From Kitasatospora herbaricolor (GTDB taxonomy: Bacteria > Actinomycetota > Actinomycetes > Streptomycetales > Streptomycetaceae), in assembly GCF_030813695.1 (NCBI RefSeq), contig NZ_JAUSVA010000002.1, positions 2,108,001-2,172,000 on the forward strand: a DNA stretch of 64,000 bases, in the 5' to 3' direction. Positions 11,551 to 19,981 of this stretch are shown piece by piece (the stretch's first letter is position 1; each line of letters opens with the position of its first letter). Made by a program: the position numbers and the translations under genes. Below the pieces are notes generated by a model. The model searched no databases. It was not told where the DNA came from and was given only the letters and a program-made list of their open reading frames with translations.

Positions 11551-11853
11551 CTCAGCGGGCCACACCGAAGCCAATCACGCCTGAGACGACTCGGAGATCA
11601 TTTACGGGACAGCCCTTAGGCTCCGGACCGCTCCGCGACCGCCCGGCGACCGGGACAGCCGCCCCCGGAGCGGCCCGCCCCGTCCGCCGGGCCGGCCCTG
11701 GACGAGCGCCCCGGCACCGCCGCCCCACGGAATTCGATCTTCAAACCCTGGTAAAAACACCTGCTGGCCAGTCATCATGTACCTGGCGGGTCCATGCCGG
11801 GGCGGGATCCCGCCAGCCGTGTGCCAAGAGCGCGAGCCTGGGAGGTACAAGCG

Positions 11854-12957
11854 GTGCTGGCTGTCGTGGGGCTGACCGACCTGACCGAACGGCTCTACAC
11901 CGACCTCGTCACCCACGGCCCGTCCACCGCCGTCGAACTCTCGCGGCGGGCCGGCACGCCACCGGACGACACCCGGGCCGCGCTCGCCGCCCTGGCCGCC
12001 CAGGGGCTGATCGCCGCCCGGCACGAGGACAGCACCCGCCCGGCCCCCGACGCCGACCCCGGTGCCGGCACCACCCCCGGCACCGGCACCGGCCCCGACC
12101 CCGACCCCGCCGAAGCGGCCTCCCCCGCCGTGCCCGGGCCGCCCGCCCTCCGGTACTCCGCCGCGCCGCCCGCCGTCGCCCTGGAGGCCCTGCTCGCCGG
12201 CCAGCGGCACGCCCTGCGGCAGGCCGAGCTCTCGGCGGCCGCCCTGGCCGAGGCCTACCGCGCCGCGACCTCGGACGAGGCCCACCGTGACCTGGTCGAG
12301 GTCGTGGTCGGACCGGCGGCGATCGGCCACCGCGTCGAGCAGGTCCAGCGCGGCGCGAAGAACGAACTGCTGGCCCTGGTCACCGGCCAGTACGACGTCG
12401 TCCCGGCCGACGCCACCGGGGCCGAGACCGAGGCCGTCGAGCGCGGGGTGGCCTACCGGGTGGTCGTCGGACGGCACTCGCTCGGCGCCCCGCAGAGCGC
12501 CGAGGCCCTGTTCGAGGCGCTCGGGCGGGACCAGCGGATCAGGGTGGTCGACCAGGTCCCGACCAAGCTGATCATCGCTGATGGATCCGTCGCCCTCGTC
12601 CCGCTCAGCACACCCGGCGACGCCGGGGAGCCGGCCGCCCTGCTGGTCCGCGCCCCCGGCCTGGTGCACCTGATGACCATCCTGTTCGAACAGGTCTGGG
12701 CCTGGGCCCAGCCGCTCGGACTGGAGGCCGGCCTGCCGGTGGTCGGCGAGGCACCGGCCGGCGAGCCGGTCGGCACCGACCGCCGGATCCTGGCCCTGCT
12801 GCTGGCGGGCTCCACCGACCAGGCCGTGGCCAACCAGCTCGGCCTCGGCCTGCGCACCGTCCAGCGGCGGATCAAGGCCATCATGGAGCTGGCCCACGCC
12901 GAGACCAGGGTCCAGCTCGGCTGGCAGGCCCACCGCCGGGGCTGGGTGGAGGACTGA
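11854..12957 (+). CDS. TrmB/LuxR-type helix-turn-helix regulator
   Basis: The 367-residue protein has two DNA-binding parts. Residues 1-65 are a TrmB-like winged helix (LTDLTERLYTDLVTHGPSTA, LSRRAGTPPDDTRAALAALA). Residues about 315-360 are a LuxR-type helix (ILALLLAGSTDQAVANQLGL, LRTVQRRIKAIMELA). A Pro/Asp-rich linker (about 60-95) and a central sensory region lie between. This TrmB plus LuxR layout is common in streptomycete orphan regulators of secondary metabolism or secretion. GTG 11854 was chosen because GGGAGG stands 8 nt before it; the frame is open upstream. The preceding A/T-rich stretch (11735-11795) probably contains its promoter. No target is evident. Confidence 0.8.
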   Translation: MLAVVGLTDLTERLYTDLVTHGPSTAVELSRRAGTPPDDTRAALAALAAQGLIAARHEDSTRPAPDADPGAGTTPGTGTGPDPDPAEAASPAVPGPPALRYSAAPPAVALEALLAGQRHALRQAELSAAALAEAYRAATSDEAHRDLVEVVVGPAAIGHRVEQVQRGAKNELLALVTGQYDVVPADATGAETEAVERGVAYRVVVGRHSLGAPQSAEALFEALGRDQRIRVVDQVPTKLIIADGSVALVPLSTPGDAGEPAALLVRAPGLVHLMTILFEQVWAWAQPLGLEAGLPVVGEAPAGEPVGTDRRILALLLAGSTDQAVANQLGLGLRTVQRRIKAIMELAHAETRVQLGWQAHRRGWVED

Positions 12958-13064
12958 AGGTCGGGACCGCGGCCCCGGCACCGGAGCGCCCGGCACGCGG
13001 GGCGGTGCCCCGCGCCGGCCCCCGCGCCTCGGGAAAACCGGTCGGACCGGCCGCCGGTCGTGAC

Positions 13065-13070
13065 TAGGGT
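13065..13070 (+). promoter_or_regulatory. -10 box of a leaderless promoter
   Basis: TAGGGT ends 8 nt before the ATG of the SDR-family gene and no ribosome-binding site is present, so translation probably starts at or next to the 5' end of the mRNA. A weak TCGGAC lies 17 bp upstream. Confidence 0.6.
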
Positions 13071-13078
13071 CGGGACCC

Positions 13079-14104
13079 ATGCGACTTCTTGTGCTGGGCG
13101 GTACGTCGTTCGTCGGTCGGGCCGTGGTGGAGGACGCGCTGCGGACGGGGGCCGAGGTCACCCTCTTCGGCCGGGGCAGAACCGGGGCGGACCTCTTCCC
13201 CGGCCTGACCAGGCTGGTGGGCGACCGCCTGACCGACGACTACGCCGCGCTCGGCGAAGGCAGTTGGGACGCGGTGGTGGACGTCAGCGGCTACGTCCCA
13301 CGACACGTCGGCCGGGCGATGGACGCACTGGGCGACCGGGTCGGCCGCTACCTGTTCATCTCCAGCAACGCGGTCTACCGGCGCAGCGGGGTGGCCCCGG
13401 GCGCCGACGAGGACACACCGCGCCGCACCCCCGTGCGAGACACCGAAGAACTCGTCGAGGAGACCTACGGCCCGCTCAAAGCGGCCTGCGAGGACGACGT
13501 GGTGGCCCGCTACGGCGCGCGGGCGACCGTCGTGCGACCCGGAAAGGTGGCCGGCCCGCACGACCCCTCCGACATGTTCACCTACTGGGTGCGGCGGGCC
13601 GCCCGCGGCGGCCGGGTGGCCCTGCCGGGCGACCCGGAGCAGCCCGTCCAGATCGTCGACTCACGCGATCTCGCCCGCCTGGTCGTGCAGTTGCTCGCGG
13701 ACGACCGCCCGGGCGCCTTCAACGCGGTGGGCCCGGCCGAGCCGGTCACCCTCGGCGGCCTGATCCGGGCCTGCGCCCGGGTCGCCGGCACCCGGGTGGA
13801 GATCGTGCCGGTCTCCCCCGAGGGCGTGGAGCCGTTCTTCCCCCTCGTACGGGACAACTGGCCGACCCAGCAACGCAGCTCGGCCCGCTCCCGCGCCGCC
13901 GGCCTGACCGCCACGCCGCTGGAGGTGACCGCCGCCGACGTCCTCGCGTGGGACCGCGGGCGCGGCGAACCACCGCTGCGGAGCGGGTTCACCCCGGAGG
14001 AGGAGCGGGCGGTGCTGGCACGGCACGACGGCGGACCCGCCGGCGACCGAGGGGCCGGCAACGACACCGGCGGGACGGGCGGTGGTACCCGGAGCGGGAA
14101 GTAG
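13079..14104 (+). CDS. NAD-dependent epimerase/dehydratase family protein
   Basis: The 341-residue protein is an extended short-chain dehydrogenase/reductase. The nucleotide-binding motif GGTSFVGRAV is at residues 7-16, VVDVSGYVPRHVGRAMDAL follows, and YGPLKAAC carries the active-site Tyr-x3-Lys pattern. The C-terminal domain includes PVQIVDSRDLARLVVQLL. Relatives act on nucleotide sugars or isoflavone-like substrates; this one resembles the uncharacterised 'NAD-dependent epimerase' group, so the substrate is unknown. The last 25 residues are Gly/Asp/Thr-rich tail. The transcript appears leaderless. Confidence 0.85.
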   Translation: MRLLVLGGTSFVGRAVVEDALRTGAEVTLFGRGRTGADLFPGLTRLVGDRLTDDYAALGEGSWDAVVDVSGYVPRHVGRAMDALGDRVGRYLFISSNAVYRRSGVAPGADEDTPRRTPVRDTEELVEETYGPLKAACEDDVVARYGARATVVRPGKVAGPHDPSDMFTYWVRRAARGGRVALPGDPEQPVQIVDSRDLARLVVQLLADDRPGAFNAVGPAEPVTLGGLIRACARVAGTRVEIVPVSPEGVEPFFPLVRDNWPTQQRSSARSRAAGLTATPLEVTAADVLAWDRGRGEPPLRSGFTPEEERAVLARHDGGPAGDRGAGNDTGGTGGGTRSGK

Positions 14105-14167
14105 GGTGATCATCCCTGGTAGCGCCAGCACCGACCCGTCCGCCGCCCGCCCCGAAGGGACCCTCGC

Positions 14168-16348
14168 ATGCCGACGCTCGGCCTCCACAAGGACTTCCTG
14201 CGGGAGTTCGCCCAGTTGGAGAAGAAGGTCCGGACGAAGGTCGCCGACGCCTTCGACAAGTTCGAGCACTCCTCGGCGACCGGGCAGCACCTGGAGAAGC
14301 TGAGCCACGGCCGCGACCCGCGGCTGAAGACCATCCGGATCGACAAGTTCTACCGCGGGGTGGTGCTCGCTCCGGACGGCGGGGACAGCTTCCTGCTGCT
14401 CAAGGTCCTGCCGCACGACGACGCCATCGAGTGGGCCCTCAAGCACCGCGCCAGCGTGAACACCGCCACCGAGGGCATCGAGCTGCGCAACGACATCGCC
14501 CTGGAGCAACTCGCCCCGGGGCTGGCGAAGGTCGGGGCCCAGGGCGCGGCCAGGCCCTTGTTCGGCCACGTCTCCGACGCCGACCTGACCCGCCTCGGCA
14601 TAGACGCGCAGATCCTCCCGATCGCCCGCAGGCTCGACACCGAGGACATGCTCGACGCCCTGCGCCCGATACTTCCCGAGCACCAGTACGACGTGCTGTT
14701 CGGTCTCGCCGTGGGGATGAGCGCGGACGAGGTCTGGCGCGAGATCGTCCAGACCCAGCTCGCCGCGGGCCTCGAAAGCGCCGCCGACGCCGCCGGCGCG
14801 GGGGCCCCGCAGGACGACCTCGCCGCCGCCATGTCCCGGGCCCAGGACCGGATCGCCCTCGTCTCCGGGCCCGCCGAACTGATGGACCTGCTGGAACGTC
14901 CCTTCGACGCCTGGCGGGTCTTCCTGCACCCCTCCCAGCACCGGATCGCCTACCGCCCGTCGTACAACGGTCCGGCCCGGGTCACCGGTGGTCCCGGCAC
15001 GGGCAAGACCGTGGTCGCGCTGCACCGGGCGGCCCACCTCGCCGCCGCGCTCCCCGACGACGCGCCGGACGACGCGATCCTGCTCACCACCTTCACCCGT
15101 GACCTCGCCGCCGAACTCCGGCGCAGCCTGCACCTTCTCGTCACCGATCCCGAGCAGCGCCGGCGCATCCGGGTGGTCAACATCGACGCCCTCGCCTCCG
15201 AGATCCTGCGCGGCGACCGGAACACCGACCGCCTCAGCATCCTCACCGACCAGCGCGACGTCACGGCACGCTGGGGCCGGATCGCCCGGCGCCTCGAACT
15301 GGACCGGACCGCCGCCTTCCTGGACCAGGAGTGGCGCCATGTGATCCTCGCGCAGGGGATCAGCACCGCCGACGAGTACCTGAAGGCCTCCCGGGCCGGG
15401 CGGGGCACGGCACTCGGCCCGCTCAAGCGCGCGCAGGTCTGGCGCGCGGTGACGGCGTTCACGGACGAACTGCGGTCCACCGACACCTGGACCTTCCACC
15501 AGGTGTGCGACGAGGCCGCGCGGATCCTCGACCGGCGCAGCGCCGGCGGCGGGCCCCGGCTGTTCCGCCACGTCCTGGTCGACGAGGCCCAGGACCTGCA
15601 CCCCGGGCAGTGGCGGCTGCTGCGCGCGGCCACCGAACTCGGCCGGCCCGACGACCTCTTCCTCGCCGGCGATCCCCACCAGCGCATCTACGGGAACAAG
15701 GTGTCCCTGCGCAGCATGGGGATCTCCGTCACCGGGCGTTCCCACCGGCTGCGCATCAACTACCGTTCGACGCACGAGATCGTCGCCTGGTCCGCCGCCC
15801 TGCTCACCGGCGAGGCGGTCGACGACATGGACGGCGGCGACGACCGGCTCAGTGACTACCGCTCCGCCTTCCACGGCAGCCGGCCGGTGCTCAGCGGCCA
15901 TCCGACCAAGGTGGGCGAACTCGACGCCCTGGTGGGGCAGATCAGGAAGTGGATCGACGACAGCGCGGTACCGGCCGAGGAGGTGGGCGTCGCCGTCCGC
16001 TTCGTCCAGTTCGGCAAGGACATCGCCGCCGCCCTCGGCCGGGCCGCGATCCCCGCGACGGTCCTGGGCTCCTCCTCGGAGCCGGCGGCCGGGGTCCGGA
16101 TCGGCACCATGCACCGCCTCAAGGGCCTGGAGTTCCGCTGCGTGGCGGTGGCCGGCGTGTCGGAGGGGACGGTTCCCATGCGCAACGCACTCACCCCGCC
16201 CGAGGTGGACGCCCAGCAGCACCAGGAGGACCTCCTGGGCGAGTTGAGCCTGCTGTTCGTGGCCTGCACCCGGGCCCGGGAGGCCCTGCACGTCTCGTGG
16301 CACGGGGAGGCGAGCCCGTTCCTGGCCCCGGTGGCGGCCCTCGGGTGA
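14168..16348 (+). CDS. RelE/ParE-toxin-like domain fused to a UvrD-type helicase
   Basis: The 726-residue protein joins two modules. Residues 1-95 resemble RelE/YafQ/ParE folds (LHKDFLREFAQLEKKVRTKV, LKTIRIDKFYRGVVLAPDGG, FLLLKVLPHDDAIEWALKH). A helical link reaches residue 260, followed by a superfamily 1 helicase: Walker A GGPGTGKTVVALHRA (about 274-288), Walker B LVDEAQDLHPGQ (about 470), motif III LFLAGDPHQRIYGNK, motif IV RLRINYRSTHEIV, GTMHRLKGLEFRCVAVAG (motif V) and VACTRAREALHVS (motif VI). All helicase motifs are intact. The product is probably an ATP-driven DNA translocase in repair or defence. GAAGGGA precedes the ATG. It is followed at 140 bp by a small unknown gene on the same strand. 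Confidence 0.88.
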   Translation: MPTLGLHKDFLREFAQLEKKVRTKVADAFDKFEHSSATGQHLEKLSHGRDPRLKTIRIDKFYRGVVLAPDGGDSFLLLKVLPHDDAIEWALKHRASVNTATEGIELRNDIALEQLAPGLAKVGAQGAARPLFGHVSDADLTRLGIDAQILPIARRLDTEDMLDALRPILPEHQYDVLFGLAVGMSADEVWREIVQTQLAAGLESAADAAGAGAPQDDLAAAMSRAQDRIALVSGPAELMDLLERPFDAWRVFLHPSQHRIAYRPSYNGPARVTGGPGTGKTVVALHRAAHLAAALPDDAPDDAILLTTFTRDLAAELRRSLHLLVTDPEQRRRIRVVNIDALASEILRGDRNTDRLSILTDQRDVTARWGRIARRLELDRTAAFLDQEWRHVILAQGISTADEYLKASRAGRGTALGPLKRAQVWRAVTAFTDELRSTDTWTFHQVCDEAARILDRRSAGGGPRLFRHVLVDEAQDLHPGQWRLLRAATELGRPDDLFLAGDPHQRIYGNKVSLRSMGISVTGRSHRLRINYRSTHEIVAWSAALLTGEAVDDMDGGDDRLSDYRSAFHGSRPVLSGHPTKVGELDALVGQIRKWIDDSAVPAEEVGVAVRFVQFGKDIAAALGRAAIPATVLGSSSEPAAGVRIGTMHRLKGLEFRCVAVAGVSEGTVPMRNALTPPEVDAQQHQEDLLGELSLLFVACTRAREALHVSWHGEASPFLAPVAALG

Positions 16349-16488
16349 CGCTCCCCCGACGGTTCCCCGGCGACTCCCGGCCGGCACCGGCAACACGGAG
16401 GTGGTGTGCGACCGGCGGCGGGCGGGGCACTACGCTGGCCGCCGCGGCCCCGGGCCGGGGCCGTGCCCGCCGTGGAGGAGGAAGACCG

Positions 16489-16989
16489 ATGGTGCTGGAC
16501 CTGCGATTCGCCGACGGCGGCCTGCTGAGGATCGGCGCGCCGGAGTCCGGGCGGTCGGTCTCCCTGCTGCCGGGACTCGGCGTGCACCGGCTGACCTTCC
16601 GCCTGCGGGTGGAGACCGTCCTGGCGTCCGCCGGCTGCAACCAGGTCCACCTGGGCGGCGAGGCGTGGGCCGAGCACCTGGGCGGCGGCCCGCAGTGGAT
16701 CGGGCTCCTCGTACCCGCCGTCGTACCGCTGGCCCCCACCGGCGAAGCGGCCGAGGCGACGCTGTCGATGGCGGTCACCAACGACCAGGTGCTCGCGCTG
16801 GAGCGGGCCCGGGGCGGGCGGGAGCTGCCGCTGCGGCTGGACCTCGCCGCCGCCCTGCCGCAGAGCACGGCGAACCCCTGTGCGCAGGGGCAGGAGACCC
16901 ACCGGGTCGCCGCCGAGGACTGGGACGCCCAGGTCCGGGCCCTCACCACGATGCTCGCCGGCCCGGACGCGGCCACCGGCCGCCGCTGA
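16489..16989 (+). CDS. Hypothetical protein, 166 residues
   Basis: No family was recognised. The protein appears cytoplasmic and beta-rich, with segments LRFADGGLLRIGAPESGR, VHRLTFRLRVETVLASAGCN, PQWIGLLVPAVVPLA and AEATLSMAVTNDQVLALERA; the pattern recalls a small jelly-roll or immunoglobulin-like fold. A strong GGAGGAGGAAG ribosome-binding site stands before ATG 16489. It lies 140 bp downstream of the toxin-like/helicase fusion in the same direction, so a functional link is possible but unproven. TACGCT at 16431-16436 could be a -10 box of its own. Confidence 0.7.
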   Translation: MVLDLRFADGGLLRIGAPESGRSVSLLPGLGVHRLTFRLRVETVLASAGCNQVHLGGEAWAEHLGGGPQWIGLLVPAVVPLAPTGEAAEATLSMAVTNDQVLALERARGGRELPLRLDLAAALPQSTANPCAQGQETHRVAAEDWDAQVRALTTMLAGPDAATGRR

Positions 16990-17036
16990 GCCGGCCGCCT
17001 CCCGTACCGGGCTGAACCAGGGGCCCGGGCTCAGAA

Positions 17037-17064
17037 CTCAGGGCTCAGGGCTCAGGGCTCAGGG
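17037..17064. repeat. Heptamer repeat CTCAGGG x4
   Basis: Four perfect tandem copies of CTCAGGG lie between the convergent unknown gene and LLM gene, with a degenerate copy just before them. The last copy contains the stop codon of the LLM gene (17059-17061). Copy-number change could therefore alter the 3' end of that gene. Confidence 0.85.
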
Positions 17065-18099
17065 CCGGACCCGGCCCGCCGCCGGCCCCAGCCGGGCCAG
17101 TACGTCGAGCAGTCGGTCCCGGTCGGCCAGCACCTCCGCCGGCAGCGAGACGTACAACTGCAGGGTGGTCACCCCGGGCAGGTGGTAGCGCAGGATCTGG
17201 TCCCGGCACTCCTCGGGCGAGCCGCTGACGAACAGCCCCCGGACCACCTCCTCCGGCAGCGCCCGCCGTGCGCCCTCCTGGTCGCCGGCCGCCCAGAGCC
17301 GGTGCGTCTCGCGCAGCAACTCGCCGTTGCCCAGCCACTCGTGGAACTTCCGGTACGGCTCCCGGTTGAGGATCCAGGCCAGGAAGGGCCGGGCGGCGCG
17401 CTGCACGTGCGCGGCGTCCTCGGTGGGGCTGACGAACACCTTGACCACCAGTTCCTTGCCCGGTGGCTGCGGCCCGACGGCGGCCAGCACCTTGGGGACG
17501 TCCTCGGGGAGGAGCAGGTTGCTGATCGCGCCGTCGCCCTCGCCGAAGCCGAGCCGGAGCATGCCGGGCCGCAGGGCGCCGAGCAGCACCTTCACCGGGG
17601 CGGCCGGCGGGTGCGGCAGCTGGTAGCCCGCGATCGAGAAGGTGTCGAAGTCACCGGCGACGTGTTCACCGCGCAGGGCCCGGGTGACGAACCGCAGGAC
17701 GTCCCGGGTGCGCTTGAAGGGCTCCTCGAAGGGGATGCCGTTGATGTCGGCGACGTGCGCCGGGACGGATGACCCGAGCCCCAGCAGCACCCGGCCCGGC
17801 GCGAGTTGGGCGAGCGTGGCGGCGGTCTGGGCGAGCACCGCCGGGCCCCGGGTCTGCACCGGGACGATCGCCGTCCCGATCCGGAGGGACGAGGACCAGG
17901 CGGCGGTGGCCGCGAGCGGGGTGAAGGCGTCGGTGCCGCCGCCCTCCGCCGTCCACACGTCGGTGTAGCCCAGGTCCGGCAGCCGCTCCACCAGGAAGCG
18001 GTGCCGGTCGAGGGTGAGGCCGGGCAGTGGCAGGGTGACGCCCCATCCGGGCGGCGCCGGCGGCCCGGAGCGGCCCGGGGCGTCGTTGGGGGTGGTCAT
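17059..18099 (-). CDS. LLM-class (luciferase-like, probably F420-dependent) oxidoreductase
   Basis: The 346-residue protein is a bacterial-luciferase-fold TIM barrel. It shows the start strand GVTLPLPGLTL, then DLGYTDVWTAEGGGTDAF, LRIGTAIVPVQTRGPAVLAQ, PGRVLLGLGSSVPAHVADIN and PVKVLLGALRPGMLRLG, the arrangement seen in F420-dependent TIGR03617/TIGR03841-like members rather than FMN two-component types. It probably oxidises or reduces a small carbonyl or alcohol. It lies downstream of the peptide-type ABC receptor on the same strand with a 153-bp gap, suggesting the enzyme may act on a compound imported by that system. AAGGG precedes ATG 18099. Confidence 0.86.
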   Translation of the reverse strand: MTTPNDAPGRSGPPAPPGWGVTLPLPGLTLDRHRFLVERLPDLGYTDVWTAEGGGTDAFTPLAATAAWSSSLRIGTAIVPVQTRGPAVLAQTAATLAQLAPGRVLLGLGSSVPAHVADINGIPFEEPFKRTRDVLRFVTRALRGEHVAGDFDTFSIAGYQLPHPPAAPVKVLLGALRPGMLRLGFGEGDGAISNLLLPEDVPKVLAAVGPQPPGKELVVKVFVSPTEDAAHVQRAARPFLAWILNREPYRKFHEWLGNGELLRETHRLWAAGDQEGARRALPEEVVRGLFVSGSPEECRDQILRYHLPGVTTLQLYVSLPAEVLADRDRLLDVLARLGPAAGRVRP

Positions 18100-18252
18100 G
18101 GTGGTGGGGCCCTTCCTGGTGGAGCGGGACGGTGCCGCGGCGCACGGCGGCGCGGGACGAGCGGGCTGACGGCGGGGCGGACGGCCGCGGGAGGACGACG
18201 GGGTGGACGGGCGCGACGGGAGCGTGGGGCGGCACCCGTCCACCGCGTGGGG

Positions 18253-19911
18253 CTACTTCCCGACCCACACCGTGGTGAGGTCGAGGAACCAGGACTGCGG
18301 CTGCACCAGGCCCCGCACCTTGGGCGAAAGCGCCCGCGGGTTGCGGTCGTTGACCACGAACAGCCACGGCGCGTCCTGGGTGACCTGCGCCAGGGCACTC
18401 CGGTAGTCGGCCCGGCGCACCGCCCGGTCCGGCGAGGCGGCCGCCGAACCGAGCAGCTGGTCCACCTTCGGGTTGCTGTAGTGGCCCGTCCAGAAGGGGC
18501 TCTTGCTGCCGATGAACAGCGGGAGCAGCGCCTCGGACTGGAACAGCGTGGTCGACTGGGCGACGGCGTCCGAGCCGAGGGCGACCTCGCCCTTCGCCTC
18601 CGCGCCGATCAGGGTGGACCAGTCGGTGGTCCGGATCTCGACCTTGATGCCCACCGCGGCGAGGTCGCGCTGGATCGCCTCGGTGATCGGCACCGGCAGC
18701 AGGTTGCCCGAGCCCGCGGTCGGCACGGTCACCGAGGTGGTGAACCCGTCGGCGCGGCCGGCCTCGGCCAGCAACTGCCTGGCCTTGGCCGGGTCGTAGG
18801 AGTAGAGGTCACCCGCCGGGTCGTAGGCGAAGGTCGCCCGGGGCGCGGCCTGGTAGGCGGGGTCGGCCGTGCCGTGCAGCAGCTTCTCCGCGATGGCCTT
18901 GCGGTCGACGGCGTAGTTGGCCGCCTGCCGCACCCGGGGGTCGTTCCACGGCGCCTTCGAGCCGTCCAGGATCCAGTACCAGAGGTGGTCGTAGCTGTTG
19001 GTGGCGATCCGCGCACCCTCGGCCTTGAGGCTGTCGATGTCGTCCGGGTTGGGGTACTCGATCCAGTTCACGCCGCCGGAGCGCAGGGCCGCGGTACGGG
19101 CGGCGACGTCCGGCAGCGGCTTGATCACCAGCTTGTCGAGCTTGGGTGCCCCGCGCCAGTAGTCCTTGTTCGCGACCAGTTCGATCTGCTGCCCCTCGGT
19201 CTGCGAGGCGAAGGCGAACGGACCGGTGCCGACCGGGTGCTGGGCGAAGCCGGCCGATCCGGTACGGCGCACTGCGGTGGGGCTGGCGATCAGGACGTGC
19301 GCGAGGTCCTCGGGGAAGTGGCCGTTCGGGTCCTTGGTGACCAGCTCCACGTGGTCGGCGTCGGTCTTGCGGTACTGGACGATGCCGCCCGCGTACTCCT
19401 TGGCCGCGGCGCCGAGGGCGTCGGTGTAGAACTCGCTGCCCTTGGCGAGGTAGCGGTCCAGGTTGAAGACCACGGCGTCGGCGTCGAACGGAGTGCCGTC
19501 CTGGAACTTCACGCCCTTGCGCAGGGTGAAGGTCCAGGTCCTGGCGTCGGCGGCGACCGTCCAGGTCTCGGCCAGCGCGCCGGTGATCTCCGGCGGGGCG
19601 TCCGTCGTCGACAGGTCGTAGCGGGTGAGGCCCTCGTAGAGCTGGAAGCTGACCAGTCGCTTGCCCTCGAAACCGGCGCCGCCGATGACGGTGTCGGGGT
19701 TGGGCAGCTTGCCGGTGGCGCCGATCACGAGGGTGCCGCCGCGGCCGCCGGAGGCCGCGTCGCCGGCCCCCTCCGCGCTGCCGGTGGCTGCGCAGCCGAC
19801 CGTGCTCAGCAGCAGCGCGGCGGCGGCCAGTGCGGCGGCGGACGGTGCGGCGGCGGTCCGGCCCGCGGTGCGGCGGGGCCCGGCGGGACGTCTCGGACGA
19901 TGGTGCGTCAT
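18253..19911 (-). CDS. Peptide/nickel-type ABC transporter substrate-binding lipoprotein
   Basis: The 552-residue extracellular receptor belongs to SBP family 5. It has a twin-Arg-containing N-terminus, a hydrophobic signal segment and a lipobox at STVGC. Typical family segments follow: FQLYEGLTRYD, ALAETWTVAADARTWTFTLR, GVKFQDGTPFDADAVVFNLD, HPVGTGPFAF, NPRALSPKVRG. Substrates of such receptors range from peptides to sugars, opines and metals. It is the last of five dpp-like genes, 70 bp after the second ATPase gene, so receptor is made last, which is less usual. Confidence 0.92.
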   Translation of the reverse strand: MTHHRPRRPAGPRRTAGRTAAAPSAAALAAAALLLSTVGCAATGSAEGAGDAASGGRGGTLVIGATGKLPNPDTVIGGAGFEGKRLVSFQLYEGLTRYDLSTTDAPPEITGALAETWTVAADARTWTFTLRKGVKFQDGTPFDADAVVFNLDRYLAKGSEFYTDALGAAAKEYAGGIVQYRKTDADHVELVTKDPNGHFPEDLAHVLIASPTAVRRTGSAGFAQHPVGTGPFAFASQTEGQQIELVANKDYWRGAPKLDKLVIKPLPDVAARTAALRSGGVNWIEYPNPDDIDSLKAEGARIATNSYDHLWYWILDGSKAPWNDPRVRQAANYAVDRKAIAEKLLHGTADPAYQAAPRATFAYDPAGDLYSYDPAKARQLLAEAGRADGFTTSVTVPTAGSGNLLPVPITEAIQRDLAAVGIKVEIRTTDWSTLIGAEAKGEVALGSDAVAQSTTLFQSEALLPLFIGSKSPFWTGHYSNPKVDQLLGSAAASPDRAVRRADYRSALAQVTQDAPWLFVVNDRNPRALSPKVRGLVQPQSWFLDLTTVWVGK

Positions 19912-19981
19912 GGTGGTGGTTCCTTGCCGTTCGGGGGGTGCGGGTACGGGGGAGGGACGTTCGGGGGTGGCGGTCGGCCGC

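Larger units (their letters stand above)
10032..11616 (+). mobile_element. IS5-type insertion sequence carrying a passenger gene
   Basis: Perfect 15-bp terminal inverted repeats, AGGGCTGTCCCGTAA at 10032-10046 and its complement at 11602-11616, bound a 1585-bp element. A TA dinucleotide flanks both ends (10030-10031 and 11617-11618), consistent with a 2-bp target duplication as in IS427-group elements. Inside are a DDE transposase gene and, upstream of it in the same direction, an unrelated 207-codon gene. Single-gene relatives are usually about 0.85-0.9 kb, so roughly 0.7 kb is cargo. The insertion point is 6 bp outside the -35 box of the MerR promoter. Confidence 0.82.

Noticed and set aside
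10032..11616. Two independent insertion sequences side by side
   Set aside because: Only one pair of terminal repeats was found, at the outer ends; no third copy lies between the passenger and transposase genes.
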